Shown piece by piece: positions 7,614 to 15,277 of a stretch of 25,202 nucleotides of DNA. Under the pieces are notes generated by a model. It searched no databases. It saw nothing but the letters and a program-made list of their open reading frames with translations, and had not been told where the DNA came from. The position numbers and the translations under genes are program-made. Position 1 is the stretch's first letter. The number at the start of each line of letters is the position of its first letter. This DNA is from an uncultured Bacilli bacterium (GTDB lineage: Bacteria; Bacillota_I; Bacilli_A; RF39; UBA660): contig CAJUNE010000018.1 in NCBI GenBank assembly GCA_910587745.1, positions 1 to 25,202 on the forward strand. Reading direction: 5' to 3'.

Positions 7614-9455
7614 ATGAAAAATATTTATATTTATGAAATATTTTTAAAAGATTCTAATATAGATATAGAAACTTGGAATAATTATTTGAAAAATATTGGA
7701 AAGTTTTTAGGTTTTTTTAGTCATTTTAAAATAGTTATAAAACTAGATTATAATAAAGTTAGATATTTCTTAGTGCTTAAGAGTAAACTATCTAATAGTT
7801 TTAATACTGATAGTTTTTTATTTAAATTAAGTGATGAAAGTTTTAATATGGAAGCAATTTATCAAGGATTTAAATTTTGTTTAGAAAATAATACTCTTTT
7901 AAATTGGAATAATTATTTTTATAAACATAAAAGAGAAGTTAAATTATATTTGTTTAATATAAGATATTTTCAAGAAAAAATAAAAGCTAAAGCATATGTT
8001 TTTTATGAAAGTAATAGTAAACTTTATTATAAAAGAATTTATGTAAGTGTACTTGCTAAATTTTTAAGTATTGATTTTTCTAAAAATAAAAGTTTATTTT
8101 ATGCGAAGTGTCCTAAATATTTAAAAATTGATAAAATATTATATTTACTTACTACTGATAAAGATAAAGCTAATTTTTTAGTAGATACTTTTCCTTATTT
8201 TAGTGATGATTTTTATCTTAAATATGATAGTTATGATTTTTATAAACATTCACTCGTAATTGGTTCTAGTGGAAGTGGTAAATCAAAATTTTTAGCTAAA
8301 TTAATATATGATGTTTGTAATGAAAAAAATGATAGATATAAAGTTGTTCTTATTGACCCCCATGATTCTTTAAAAAAAGAATTATGGCAAATAAATAATT
8401 CACAAGTAATAGATTTTAAACAAGAAAGTGAGAGTATTCAACTTTTTAAAAGCAATTTAAATGAAATAAATGCAACTGTAGAACTTACTTTATCTTTATT
8501 TAGTACTTTAATTGATAACTATAATAGTAAACTGGAAAGAGTTTTAAGATTTTCTACTTATATACTTATTTTGGATAATTCATTTTCTTTTTTAAATCTT
8601 AGAAAATTACTATTGGATTTAGATTATCGGAATATGTTAGTTTCAAAATTAAAAAATCAAGTGGCGCCTTCTGTTTTAACTTTTTTTTTAAATGATTTTA
8701 ATGAAATTAAAAATCAGTATTATGGTGATGCCATAGCGCCTATAATCGCTTTTATTGATGAAATGCAAATGGTACCAGTTTTTAATTTGGAAAGTGTAGA
8801 TAATGATTTTTTTAATACTTTACAAAATAATATTTTAACAATTTTTTCTTTAAATAGATTAAATTTGGGAGATAAAGTTATAAAAACAATTTCAGGTTTT
8901 ATTTTACAACAAATATTTTTAATTGCCCAAACTGGTAATATTAAAGAACATTTAATTGTTGTTATTGATGAGGTAGCGATTTTAGAAAATCCTATTTTAG
9001 CAAGATTTTTGTCGGAAATGCGTAAATTTAATGTTTCAGTAATTTTAGCTTGTCAGTATTTTCATCAGGTTAGTGATAATTTAAGAGAAGCTATACTTGC
9101 TAATACTAGTAATTATTATTTGTTTAAAGTTTCTAAAACTGATGCTTTAATTCTTAATGATAATTTAGATATAAAGTTAGAAAATAGTAATAGTGTTGAT
9201 GATAAAATTAATTTTTTAACTAATTTAAAAGCACGAGAATGTTTGATACAAATTAATAAAAATGGAACTAATTATCCAATGTTTAAGGCTAAAACTATGG
9301 ACTTTTTTGTTCCAGAATATAAAGAAGTAAAAAATAAAAATGTAAAAGAAAAAATATCAGAAGAAAAATTTGAATTTGATTTTAAAGTAGAAGATGTAGA
9401 TATCCATGAGGTAATGAAAAATGTTAGTACTAGTAGAAAGAGTGATTTAAAATGA
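7614..9455 (+). CDS. HerA/VirD4-like P-loop ATPase without membrane anchor
   Basis: This 613-aa protein has a Walker A motif GSSGSGKS (217-224), a VLIDPH segment (245-250) and a Walker B motif LIVVIDE (447-453). SEMRKFNVSVILACQYFHQ follows at 467-485, which closely resembles the segment after Walker B in VirD4/TraG coupling proteins and HerA/VirB4 ATPases. The N-terminal ~210 residues are aromatic- and lysine-rich and not recognised. There are no convincing transmembrane helices, unlike true conjugative coupling proteins. No relaxase, pilus, nuclease or integrase gene is nearby. A motor acting on DNA or a protein filament is plausible; the function is unknown. GAGGGG gives the start. The next gene overlaps by ATGA, so the two are translationally coupled. 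The C-terminal ~50 residues (573 onward) are a charged, probably disordered tail. Confidence 0.8.
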   Translation: MKNIYIYEIFLKDSNIDIETWNNYLKNIGKFLGFFSHFKIVIKLDYNKVRYFLVLKSKLSNSFNTDSFLFKLSDESFNMEAIYQGFKFCLENNTLLNWNNYFYKHKREVKLYLFNIRYFQEKIKAKAYVFYESNSKLYYKRIYVSVLAKFLSIDFSKNKSLFYAKCPKYLKIDKILYLLTTDKDKANFLVDTFPYFSDDFYLKYDSYDFYKHSLVIGSSGSGKSKFLAKLIYDVCNEKNDRYKVVLIDPHDSLKKELWQINNSQVIDFKQESESIQLFKSNLNEINATVELTLSLFSTLIDNYNSKLERVLRFSTYILILDNSFSFLNLRKLLLDLDYRNMLVSKLKNQVAPSVLTFFLNDFNEIKNQYYGDAIAPIIAFIDEMQMVPVFNLESVDNDFFNTLQNNILTIFSLNRLNLGDKVIKTISGFILQQIFLIAQTGNIKEHLIVVIDEVAILENPILARFLSEMRKFNVSVILACQYFHQVSDNLREAILANTSNYYLFKVSKTDALILNDNLDIKLENSNSVDDKINFLTNLKARECLIQINKNGTNYPMFKAKTMDFFVPEYKEVKNKNVKEKISEEKFEFDFKVEDVDIHEVMKNVSTSRKSDLK

Positions 9456-10147
9456 AAGAAAAAGATTTAAAAGAAATTGCTAATAAAATATTTCAAGCAG
9501 TTTTTAATGTTGATAATGTTTTGGAAATTAAAGAATTAAAGGATAAGTTTGCTTTTGATATAAAACTTCCTTTAGAAGTAACTGATTCTTTAACGGGTGA
9601 GGTTACTTATGCCTCAAGTATTAATTCTAAAAAGTTTATTACTAATCAAAATATGATGAAAAAAGATGAAGAAGAAGGGTGGATGATTCCTAAAAAAGAA
9701 GTTCATACCTTAAAAGAATTACTTGAGATATGGGATAGTATAAATTATACTACTACGGAAAGAGTTTATAATTCAACTAATGTTTTAATGAGTGATCCAA
9801 TTTATAATTCATCTAATGTTTATAATTCTACTGATTGTAGTAAAGTAGATAGAGTAATTTTTTGTGATGGTATTCATAACTCGAGTTATACAATCGCTTC
9901 TCAAAGAAGTAATACTGTTAATTATTCAATTAGAGTAGATGATTCTAATACTGTAACTAATTCTTATAATGTTATTTGTTCGGCTCGTATTAGTAATTCG
10001 TTCTTTATTCAAGATTGTAGTGATTTGTTTGAATGTATATTTTGTAGTCATATTTCTAATAAAGAATATTGTATTAGTAATATGCAATTTACAAAAGAAG
10101 AATATTATTTTTTAAAGGGTAAAATTATAGAGTGGATTCTTTCTTAA
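9452..10147 (+). CDS. Repeat protein, possible solenoid/beta-helix, coupled to the ATPase
   Basis: This 231-aa protein is not assigned to a named family. Residues 1-100 look like a folded head containing EVTDSLTGEVTYASS and GWMIPKKEVHTLKELLEIW. Residues about 105-208 are a low-complexity series of short units built on NS and NV (VYNSTNV, IYNSSNV, VYNSTDC, IHNSSYT, ISNSFFI, ISNKEYC), with Cys near the end. Alternating small/polar and hydrophobic residues suggest a stacked beta-helix or pentapeptide-like solenoid; this is inference. The tail FTKEEYYFLKGKIIEW is probably helical. I recall similar NxxYCIxNxQ-KEEY endings in hypothetical proteins of metagenomic bacteria. Its ATG overlaps the ATPase stop (ATGA), so the proteins probably work together. 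No signal peptide is present. Confidence 0.7.
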   Translation: MKEKDLKEIANKIFQAVFNVDNVLEIKELKDKFAFDIKLPLEVTDSLTGEVTYASSINSKKFITNQNMMKKDEEEGWMIPKKEVHTLKELLEIWDSINYTTTERVYNSTNVLMSDPIYNSSNVYNSTDCSKVDRVIFCDGIHNSSYTIASQRSNTVNYSIRVDDSNTVTNSYNVICSARISNSFFIQDCSDLFECIFCSHISNKEYCISNMQFTKEEYYFLKGKIIEWILS

Positions 10148-10200
10148 GATTTAGTTTTATAAAAAATTATGTTAAATAAGTATTTTTAATGTAATCTATA

Positions 10201-10209
10201 TGTTATAAT
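10201..10209 (+). promoter_or_regulatory. Extended -10 promoter of the LiaF-like operon
   Basis: TGTTATAAT, a perfect extended -10, lies 24 bases upstream of the start codon. The flanking bases (AT before, TAT after) match those at the U32 promoter. Confidence 0.65.
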
Positions 10210-10232
10210 TATCTTGAGTTAGGAGAATATTT

Positions 10233-10877
10233 ATGAAAAGTAAAAGTAGTATGTTTTGGGGATTAATTCTTATTGTAGTGGGAGTTTTATTTTTAGGTAA
10301 TAATCTAAATTGGTGGGATGTTGATATATTCTTTGATGGTTGGTGGAGTTTATTTATAATAATTCCTTCTATTTATGGACTATTTGATGGTACTAGTAGA
10401 GGAGGCTCATTCATAAGTTTAACTGTTGGAGTTTTATTATTACTAGCAGCTCAAGATATTATTAATTATGGTATGATTTGGAAAATACTTGTGCCGATTA
10501 TCATTATCGTTATTGGTTTATCTCTAATATTTAATAATGGTAAAAAGAAAAAAATGGATAAAAATGCTAAAGAATATATCGCTGTTTTTTCTGGAGTAGA
10601 TGAAAATATAAAAGAACTTGTTAGTGATTTTAAAGCTATATCAGTTTTTGGAAGTGTAGAACTTGATTTAAGAAAAGCTAAAATTGATAAAGATATTTAT
10701 ATTGAAGCTGTAACTATTTTTGGTGGTATTGATATAAAACTTCCTGATAATGTAAAACTACAAGTTAGTGGAATACCTATTTTTGGTGGAGTAGAAAATA
10801 AATATAAAGATGAAGAAGGTAATGCTACAATTACTATTCATTATACTTGTGTATTTGGTGGTATAGATTTATTATAA
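10233..10877 (+). CDS. LiaF-like membrane protein
   Basis: The 214-aa protein has about four N-terminal transmembrane segments (roughly 7-24, 36-52, 58-74 and 82-101). The first, FWGLILIVVGVLFLGNN, is typical of the LiaF/DUF5668 membrane domain. The cytoplasmic C-terminal half (115-214) repeats FGSVELDL, FGGIDIKLP, FGGVENKY and FGGIDLL, the beta-repeat signature of the LiaF C-terminal domain. In Firmicutes LiaF inhibits the LiaSR cell-envelope stress system. No LiaS/LiaR kinase-regulator pair is adjacent, so a LiaFSR role is unproven. The start is supported by TTAGGAG seven bases upstream. Two small genes follow at 8 and 14 bases. Confidence 0.85.
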   Translation: MKSKSSMFWGLILIVVGVLFLGNNLNWWDVDIFFDGWWSLFIIIPSIYGLFDGTSRGGSFISLTVGVLLLLAAQDIINYGMIWKILVPIIIIVIGLSLIFNNGKKKKMDKNAKEYIAVFSGVDENIKELVSDFKAISVFGSVELDLRKAKIDKDIYIEAVTIFGGIDIKLPDNVKLQVSGIPIFGGVENKYKDEEGNATITIHYTCVFGGIDLL

Positions 10878-10885
10878 GGCTTTTT

Positions 10886-11071
10886 ATGGAAGAATTATTT
10901 GATGTTTATACGAGAGATGGCGAATATATAGGAGTTAAAAGTAAATCTATATGTCATAGTGATAACCCTGATTTTAAAAATTTGATTTATTATGATGAAT
11001 TTGTACCTTTTAATGATGAGTATAAAAAGTTTGTTTTAGATTTGTTTGATAATACTTTTAAATTGAAATAG
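10886..11071 (+). CDS. 61-aa protein resembling an internally deleted NUDIX hydrolase
   Basis: The N-terminal half (MEELFDVYTRDGEYIGVKSK ... HSDNPDF) matches the first strand and turn of NUDIX hydrolases related to isopentenyl-diphosphate isomerase. The C-terminal half (YYDEFVPFNDEYKKFVLDLF) matches the last helix of the same proteins. The roughly 100 residues that should lie between them, including the Nudix box GX5EX7REUXEEXGU, are absent, and the two ends join in frame. It is probably a degenerate remnant, unless a short protein with another role has been retained. The start is ATG 10886 after AAGG; the open frame back to 10847 is inside the LiaF gene. The frame is intact, so it may still be translated. 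Confidence 0.55.
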   Translation: MEELFDVYTRDGEYIGVKSKSICHSDNPDFKNLIYYDEFVPFNDEYKKFVLDLFDNTFKLK

Positions 11072-11085
11072 ATTTGGTGATTAAT

Positions 11086-11439
11086 ATGAGTTTGTATGAT
11101 AAATATTTTTTATTTACAATGGTAACTATTATAATAACAAGAGTGGTAGTATATATATTTAATAAACCTAGTCCAACTATAAAAAATTTTAGAACTCATC
11201 ATTGGATGTTTGGATTATTATTTATAATTTTACTTTTTGGTATATCTAACTATTATACCAATATATATTTGTTGGCAATAAGTACAGGTGTATTTTTAGA
11301 CGAAATAGGTTTTATTATAATGAGAGGGAAAGATCATGAGGATAATTATAGCCCTAAATCTTTTATGATATTGCTGATATTTATTCTTCTTTTATTTATC
11401 TTTAGAGAAAATATTGTTGACATATATATAAATATTTAA
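11086..11439 (+). CDS. Small polytopic membrane protein
   Basis: This 117-aa protein has four hydrophobic segments: FLFTMVTIIITRVVVYIF, WMFGLLFIILLFGI, IYLLAISTGVFLDEIGFII and FMILLIFILLLFIF. The motif THHWMFG and the later GVFLDEIGF put His-His and Asp-Glu pairs at membrane edges, an arrangement seen in small uncharacterised membrane proteins. I do not recognise a named family. The start at ATG 11086 is chosen because GGTGAT precedes it; an in-frame TTG at 11074 lacks this. It is the last gene of the LiaF-like operon and ends shortly before the bidirectional terminator shared with rpsD. Confidence 0.7.
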   Translation: MSLYDKYFLFTMVTIIITRVVVYIFNKPSPTIKNFRTHHWMFGLLFIILLFGISNYYTNIYLLAISTGVFLDEIGFIIMRGKDHEDNYSPKSFMILLIFILLLFIFRENIVDIYINI

Positions 11440-11454
11440 AAATATTTTTGCAAT

Positions 11455-11487
11455 AAAAAAACTATCTATTAGTAGATAGCTTTTTTT
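11455..11487. terminator. Bidirectional terminator between the membrane-protein operon and rpsD
   Basis: CTATCTA (11462-11468), loop TTAG, TAGATAG (11473-11479), with an A run before and a T run after. It works for both converging transcripts. Confidence 0.85.
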
Positions 11488-11488
11488 A

Positions 11489-12091
11489 TTATCTATTGTA
11501 GAATTCAACGATTAATGATTCGTTAATTTCTTGGTTAAGTTCGCTTCTTTCTGGATATCTTACATATGTACCAGTCATTTTATTTTTATCAAATTCAACG
11601 AAAGCTGGTAATGTAGCTTTACCTTCAAGACTTGCTCTAATAGCTGGATGGTCTAAAGAAGTTTCTTTAACTGAAATAATATCTCCTGGCTTACAAGAGT
11701 AAGAAGGGATATCTACTTTAGTACCATTAACTAATATATGTCCATGATTAACAACTTGTCTTGCTCCACGTCTAGTGTTTGAAAGTCCCATACGGTAAAC
11801 TACATTATCTAAACGAGATTCAAGAAGTTTTAACATGTTTTCGCCAGCTACACCTTTCATTTTAGAGGCACGGTTGAATAATCTATGGAATTGTTTTTCA
11901 TTTAAACCATACATAATTCTTAATTTTTGCTTTTCTTGTAATTGAACACCATATTCACTTAATTTTTTACGTCTGTCATTTCCGTGTTGTCCTGGAGCGT
12001 ATGGTCTTCTAGCTAAATCTTTACCGTTTTCTAAAGTAGAAAAGTTAAGTCTACGAGATTTTTTATAAGCTGGACCTGTATATCTTGCCAT
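11489..12091 (-). CDS. rpsD: 30S ribosomal protein S4
   Basis: Full-length S4 (200 aa). It begins MARYTGPAYKKSRRLNFS, the zinc-free form lacking the N-terminal cysteines. The S4 RNA-binding domain is ESRLDNVVYRMGLSNTRRGARQVVNHGHILVNG (about 91-123). S4 binds the 5' domain of 16S rRNA early in 30S assembly and in Firmicutes represses its own mRNA through a leader structure. The ribosome binding site AAAGGAG is well placed. It is a single-gene unit, as in Bacillus, with its own strong promoter and a structured leader of about 158 bases. Confidence 0.98.
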   Translation of the reverse strand: MARYTGPAYKKSRRLNFSTLENGKDLARRPYAPGQHGNDRRKKLSEYGVQLQEKQKLRIMYGLNEKQFHRLFNRASKMKGVAGENMLKLLESRLDNVVYRMGLSNTRRGARQVVNHGHILVNGTKVDIPSYSCKPGDIISVKETSLDHPAIRASLEGKATLPAFVEFDKNKMTGTYVRYPERSELNQEINESLIVEFYNR

Positions 12092-12249
12092 TTATATTCT
12101 CCTTTCTATTAATCTAAATACAAAGGATACTTTAAATATTATATAGGGAGTTTAGTTAAGTAATTTTTTTAGGGCAGTCCTAAATACTTTTACACCATTT
12201 TTGGTATTAAACACGTTATATAAATTTAAAGCACTGCCATGTACTTGCA
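12092..12249 (-). promoter_or_regulatory. rpsD leader, candidate S4 autoregulatory element
   Basis: The transcribed leader is about 158 bases. On the RNA, GGCAGT (complement of 12233-12238) can pair over about 55 bases with ACTGCC (complement of 12173-12178). An inner hairpin forms from ACC AAAAA TGGTGT. Firmicute rpsD mRNAs are known to carry an S4-binding leader. The fold here was judged by eye only. Confidence 0.45.
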
Positions 12250-12255
12250 CATATA

Positions 12256-12283
12256 ATTATACACAAATTTTGTTATATGTCAA
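12256..12283 (-). promoter_or_regulatory. rpsD promoter
   Basis: On the minus strand, consensus TTGACA (12278-12283) and TATAAT (12256-12261) are separated by 16 bases. This is one of the strongest promoters in the window, as expected for a ribosomal protein gene. Confidence 0.85.
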
Positions 12284-12387
12284 ATTAATTATATGAAAAA
12301 AACTAGTTTTCTTGACTAGATATTTTATAAAAAAATAAAGTATTATTGTTTTGTCTATTATTTCCACAGAAAAATAGTTAATTTCTT

Positions 12388-12416
12388 TTGATATTAAAGT
12401 TTTGGCATGGTATAAT
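12388..12416 (+). promoter_or_regulatory. Second promoter far upstream of recA
   Basis: TTGATA (12388-12393), 17 bases, TATAAT (12411-12416) with TG in the extended position (TGGTATAAT). It would add about 110 bases of leader to recA or start a short RNA. The 12092-12537 gap otherwise holds the rpsD leader and promoter and the proximal recA promoter. Confidence 0.5.
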
Positions 12417-12454
12417 ATTGGCAGTTAGTGTGAAGTTAATAAAAAATAAAAATG

Positions 12455-12468
12455 CGAATAAATATTTG
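12455..12468 (+). promoter_or_regulatory. Putative LexA operator of recA
   Basis: CGAATAAATATTTG matches 11 of 14 positions of the Bacillus SOS box CGAACRNRYGTTYC. Its final TTTG overlaps the recA -35 TTGACA, so bound LexA would block RNA polymerase. Confidence 0.55.
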
Positions 12469-12494
12469 ACATACATACATTTGGATGTTATAAT
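12466..12494 (+). promoter_or_regulatory. recA promoter
   Basis: Consensus TTGACA (12466-12471), 17-base spacer, consensus TATAAT (12489-12494) with an extended TG (TGTTATAAT). Confidence 0.88.
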
Positions 12495-12537
12495 TGAATT
12501 GTTCAAGAAGATATTAAATTAAGGAAGGTATTAAAAA

Positions 12538-13584
12538 ATGAAACAAGTTAAAGATGAAAAGAATAAAGATAAAGCATTAGAACAAGTTTTGGCTGATATA
12601 GAAAAACAATTTGGTGCTGGGGCAATTATGAAATTAGGCAGTGAAGAACATACTAAAGTAGAAGTTACTTCAAGTGGTTCATTAGCTCTTGATATAGCTT
12701 TAGGAGTAGGTGGTTTTCCTAAAGGAAGAATTATTGAAATATATGGACCTGAATCAAGTGGTAAAACAACGATTGCTTTACAAGCGATAGCAGAAGTTCA
12801 AAAAAAAGGTGGTAGAGCTGCTTTTATTGATGCTGAACACGCACTTGACCCTGTTTATGCGAAAGCTTTAGGAGTAGATATAAATGAACTTTTATTATCA
12901 CAACCGGATACTGGAGAACAAGCTTTAGAAATATGTGAAGCTTTAGTTAGAAGTGAAGCGGTTAGTATTGTAGTAATTGATTCCGTAGCAGCTTTAGTTC
13001 CACAAGCAGAAATTGATGGAGAAATGGGTGATAGTCACGTTGGTCTTCAAGCAAGACTTATGAGTCAAGCCTTAAGAAAACTTGGAGGAACAATTAATAA
13101 AACTAAAACAACAGCGATTTTTATTAATCAACTTCGTGAAAAAGTGGGAGTTATGTTTGGAAATCCTGAGACAACACCAGGTGGTAGAGCTTTAAAGTTT
13201 TATGCGACTATTCGCTTAGACATAAGAAGAGCGGAGCAAATTAAACAAGGAGACCAAATCGTTGGAAATAAAACAAATATTAAAGTTGTTAAAAATAAAG
13301 TAGCGCCACCATTTAAAACAGCATCAGTTGATATTATGTATGGAGAAGGTATTTCTCGTGAAGGAGAAATAATTGATATAGCAGCTTCTCTTGGAATACT
13401 TGATAAAAGTGGAGCTTGGTATGCTTATAATGGAGAGAAAATAGGTCAAGGAAAAGAAAATGTTAAACTTTATTTAAAAGAACATACTGATTTATATAAT
13501 GAACTTGATGAAAAAGTGCGTGCTCATTATGGATTCGGTGAAAGTAAAACGCCAACTAAATCTAAAAGTGATGATGAAAATTAG
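12538..13584 (+). CDS. recA: Recombinase RecA
   Basis: Full-length RecA (348 aa): ATP-dependent strand exchange filament and LexA co-protease. Walker A is GPESSGKTT (70-78); downstream are the AFIDAEHALDP segment, the Walker B region IVVIDSVAALVPQ, the L2-loop region NPETTPGGRALKF and a short Lys/Ser-rich tail ending in acidic residues. AAGGAAGGT precedes ATG 12538. rny follows, the same order as in Bacillus, while cinA, which usually precedes recA, is absent. The stop overlaps the terminator. The SOS-box-like site in the promoter and the linked lexA point to SOS control. Confidence 0.99.
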   Translation: MKQVKDEKNKDKALEQVLADIEKQFGAGAIMKLGSEEHTKVEVTSSGSLALDIALGVGGFPKGRIIEIYGPESSGKTTIALQAIAEVQKKGGRAAFIDAEHALDPVYAKALGVDINELLLSQPDTGEQALEICEALVRSEAVSIVVIDSVAALVPQAEIDGEMGDSHVGLQARLMSQALRKLGGTINKTKTTAIFINQLREKVGVMFGNPETTPGGRALKFYATIRLDIRRAEQIKQGDQIVGNKTNIKVVKNKVAPPFKTASVDIMYGEGISREGEIIDIAASLGILDKSGAWYAYNGEKIGQGKENVKLYLKEHTDLYNELDEKVRAHYGFGESKTPTKSKSDDEN

Positions 13585-13610
13585 AATCGTAATGGTTCTT
13601 TTTTTCTTTT
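13583..13610 (+). terminator. recA terminator overlapping its stop codon
   Basis: AGAATC (13583-13588), loop GTAAT, GGTTCT (13594-13599; one G:U pair), then a T run broken by one C. The TAG stop (13582-13584) runs into the 5' arm. Confidence 0.75.
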
Positions 13611-13645
13611 GGTTTAAATTAAACTTAATAAATTTTAATTTTTCC

Positions 13646-13674
13646 TTGCTTAATCTAAAAATAACATTTATAAT
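13646..13674 (+). promoter_or_regulatory. rny promoter
   Basis: TTGCTT (13646-13651), 17 bases, TATAAT (13669-13674), about 50 bases before the rny start. Confidence 0.6.
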
Positions 13675-13723
13675 TGAGGTATAGGTAGTTAGACTATGCT
13701 ATCGAAAGTAAGGAGATTTTAAA

Positions 13724-15277
13724 ATGGAATTTAACGCAATGGCCATTTTAACTCTTGTGATTGGATTTTTTGTTGGGTTTATAGTTGTGGCAATTTTTGC
13801 AGCTATTAAAAACAATCAAAATGAAAGTAAAGCTAATAAATTAATTGAAGATGCTAAGAAAGAAGCAGATAAACATAAAAGAGATACTTTAATGGAAATT
13901 AAAGAAGAATCTCATCGTTTAAGACAAGAAGTGGAAAAGGAAGTAAAAGAGAAAAAACAAGAAATTAAAGAAAATGAAAATCGTTTACTTCAAAGAGAGT
14001 CTTCACTTGATAAAAGAGAAGAAATGTTACAAAAAAGAGATGCTTCTTTAGATGATAAAGAAGGAAATTTATTAGCAAAACAAAAAGAAATGCAAGAAAA
14101 AGAGCTTAAAATGGATGAACTTATGAAACAACAATTAGAAGAGTTGGAAAAAATTGCTAAGTTTTCTAAAGAAAAAGCTCATGATTTAATTATGAAGCGT
14201 GTAGAAGAGGATATGTCAAAAGAAATTGTTGATTATATCAAAGAAGAAGAAAGAAAAGCTAAATTGGAAGCTCATGAAAAAGCTAAACAAATTATTGTTT
14301 CTAGTATGGAGAGATATGCTGAGGATGTAGCAAGTGAGCAAACTGTTAGTACAATTGATTTGCCTAGTGATGAAATGAAGGGAAGATTAATTGGTAGAGA
14401 AGGAAGAAATATTAGAACTATTGAATCAGTTACAGGTGTTGATTTAATTATTGATGATACACCAGAAGCAATAGTAATATCTTCTTTTGATCCATTAAGA
14501 AGAGAAATTGCTAAGGTTACAATTGAAACTTTAATAAAAGATGGAAGAATACATCCGGCAAGAATTGAAGAAGTTTATGATAAAGTTTCAAAAGATATTA
14601 ATACTAAAATTATGGAAGTGGGAAATCAAGCTGTTTATGATTTAGGTTTAACTAAGTTAGAACCAGAACTTGTAGAATTAATTGGTAAACTTAAATATCG
14701 TTCAAGTTATGGCCAAAATGCTTTACAACATTCGATTGAAGTTGCTAATTTAACAGGTCTTATGGCTCAAGAAGTAGGAGAGAATGTTACTCTTGCTAAA
14801 AGAGCTGGACTTCTTCATGATATTGGTAAATCTATTGATTTTGAAATTGAAGGTAGTCATGTGGAAATAGGTGCTGATTTAGCACGTAAATTTCATGAAG
14901 ATGAAACGGTTATAAATGCAATAGAATCACATCATGGAGATAAAGAAGCTAATACTATTATTTCAGTATTAGTTGAGATAGCTGATACTTTATCAGCAGC
15001 TAGACCTGGTGCTCGTAATGATACTATGGATAATTATATGAAACGTTTAGCACAACTTGAAGAAATAGGTAATTCTTTTGATGGTGTTGAAAAGACTTTT
15101 GCAGTTCAAGCTGGAAGAGAAATACGTGTAATTGTTAGACCAGATGAAGTTGATGATGCTAAAAGTTATAAAATGGCTCGTGATATTAAAGATAGAATTG
15201 AAGCTGAGATGCAATATCCAGGAACAATTAAAATTAATGTTATTAGAGAAACAAGAGCAATTGAAGAAGCTAGATAA
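13724..15277 (+). CDS. rny: Ribonuclease Y
   Basis: Full-length RNase Y (517 aa), the membrane-bound endonuclease that starts mRNA decay in Firmicutes. It has one N-terminal transmembrane helix (about 6-28), a long Lys/Glu coiled coil (about 32-190), a KH RNA-binding domain (about 208-272, with GRLIGREGRNIRTIE) and an HD domain with His336, catalytic HD (His365-Asp366 in LLHDIGKS) and ESHHGD (401-406). AAGGAG precedes the start. The order recA-rny is conserved in Bacillus. Its partner in decay, RNase J, is encoded 1.7 kb downstream on the other strand. Confidence 0.98.
   Translation: MEFNAMAILTLVIGFFVGFIVVAIFAAIKNNQNESKANKLIEDAKKEADKHKRDTLMEIKEESHRLRQEVEKEVKEKKQEIKENENRLLQRESSLDKREEMLQKRDASLDDKEGNLLAKQKEMQEKELKMDELMKQQLEELEKIAKFSKEKAHDLIMKRVEEDMSKEIVDYIKEEERKAKLEAHEKAKQIIVSSMERYAEDVASEQTVSTIDLPSDEMKGRLIGREGRNIRTIESVTGVDLIIDDTPEAIVISSFDPLRREIAKVTIETLIKDGRIHPARIEEVYDKVSKDINTKIMEVGNQAVYDLGLTKLEPELVELIGKLKYRSSYGQNALQHSIEVANLTGLMAQEVGENVTLAKRAGLLHDIGKSIDFEIEGSHVEIGADLARKFHEDETVINAIESHHGDKEANTIISVLVEIADTLSAARPGARNDTMDNYMKRLAQLEEIGNSFDGVEKTFAVQAGREIRVIVRPDEVDDAKSYKMARDIKDRIEAEMQYPGTIKINVIRETRAIEEAR

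Noticed and set aside
9760..10080. Repeated DNA motif considered as a CRISPR or tandem repeat
   Set aside because: The similarity is short (TTTATAATTC units), irregular and in frame, so it reflects amino-acid repeats of the coded protein.
7614..10147. ATPase pair as part of an integrated conjugative element
   Set aside because: No relaxase, VirB-type channel genes, integrase, attachment repeats or tRNA-end duplication are visible, and flanking genes are housekeeping.
12303..12326. Minus-strand CTAGT/ACTAG hairpin with T run upstream of the rpsD promoter
   Set aside because: The stem is only 5 bp and I see no convincing minus-strand transcript that it would end.
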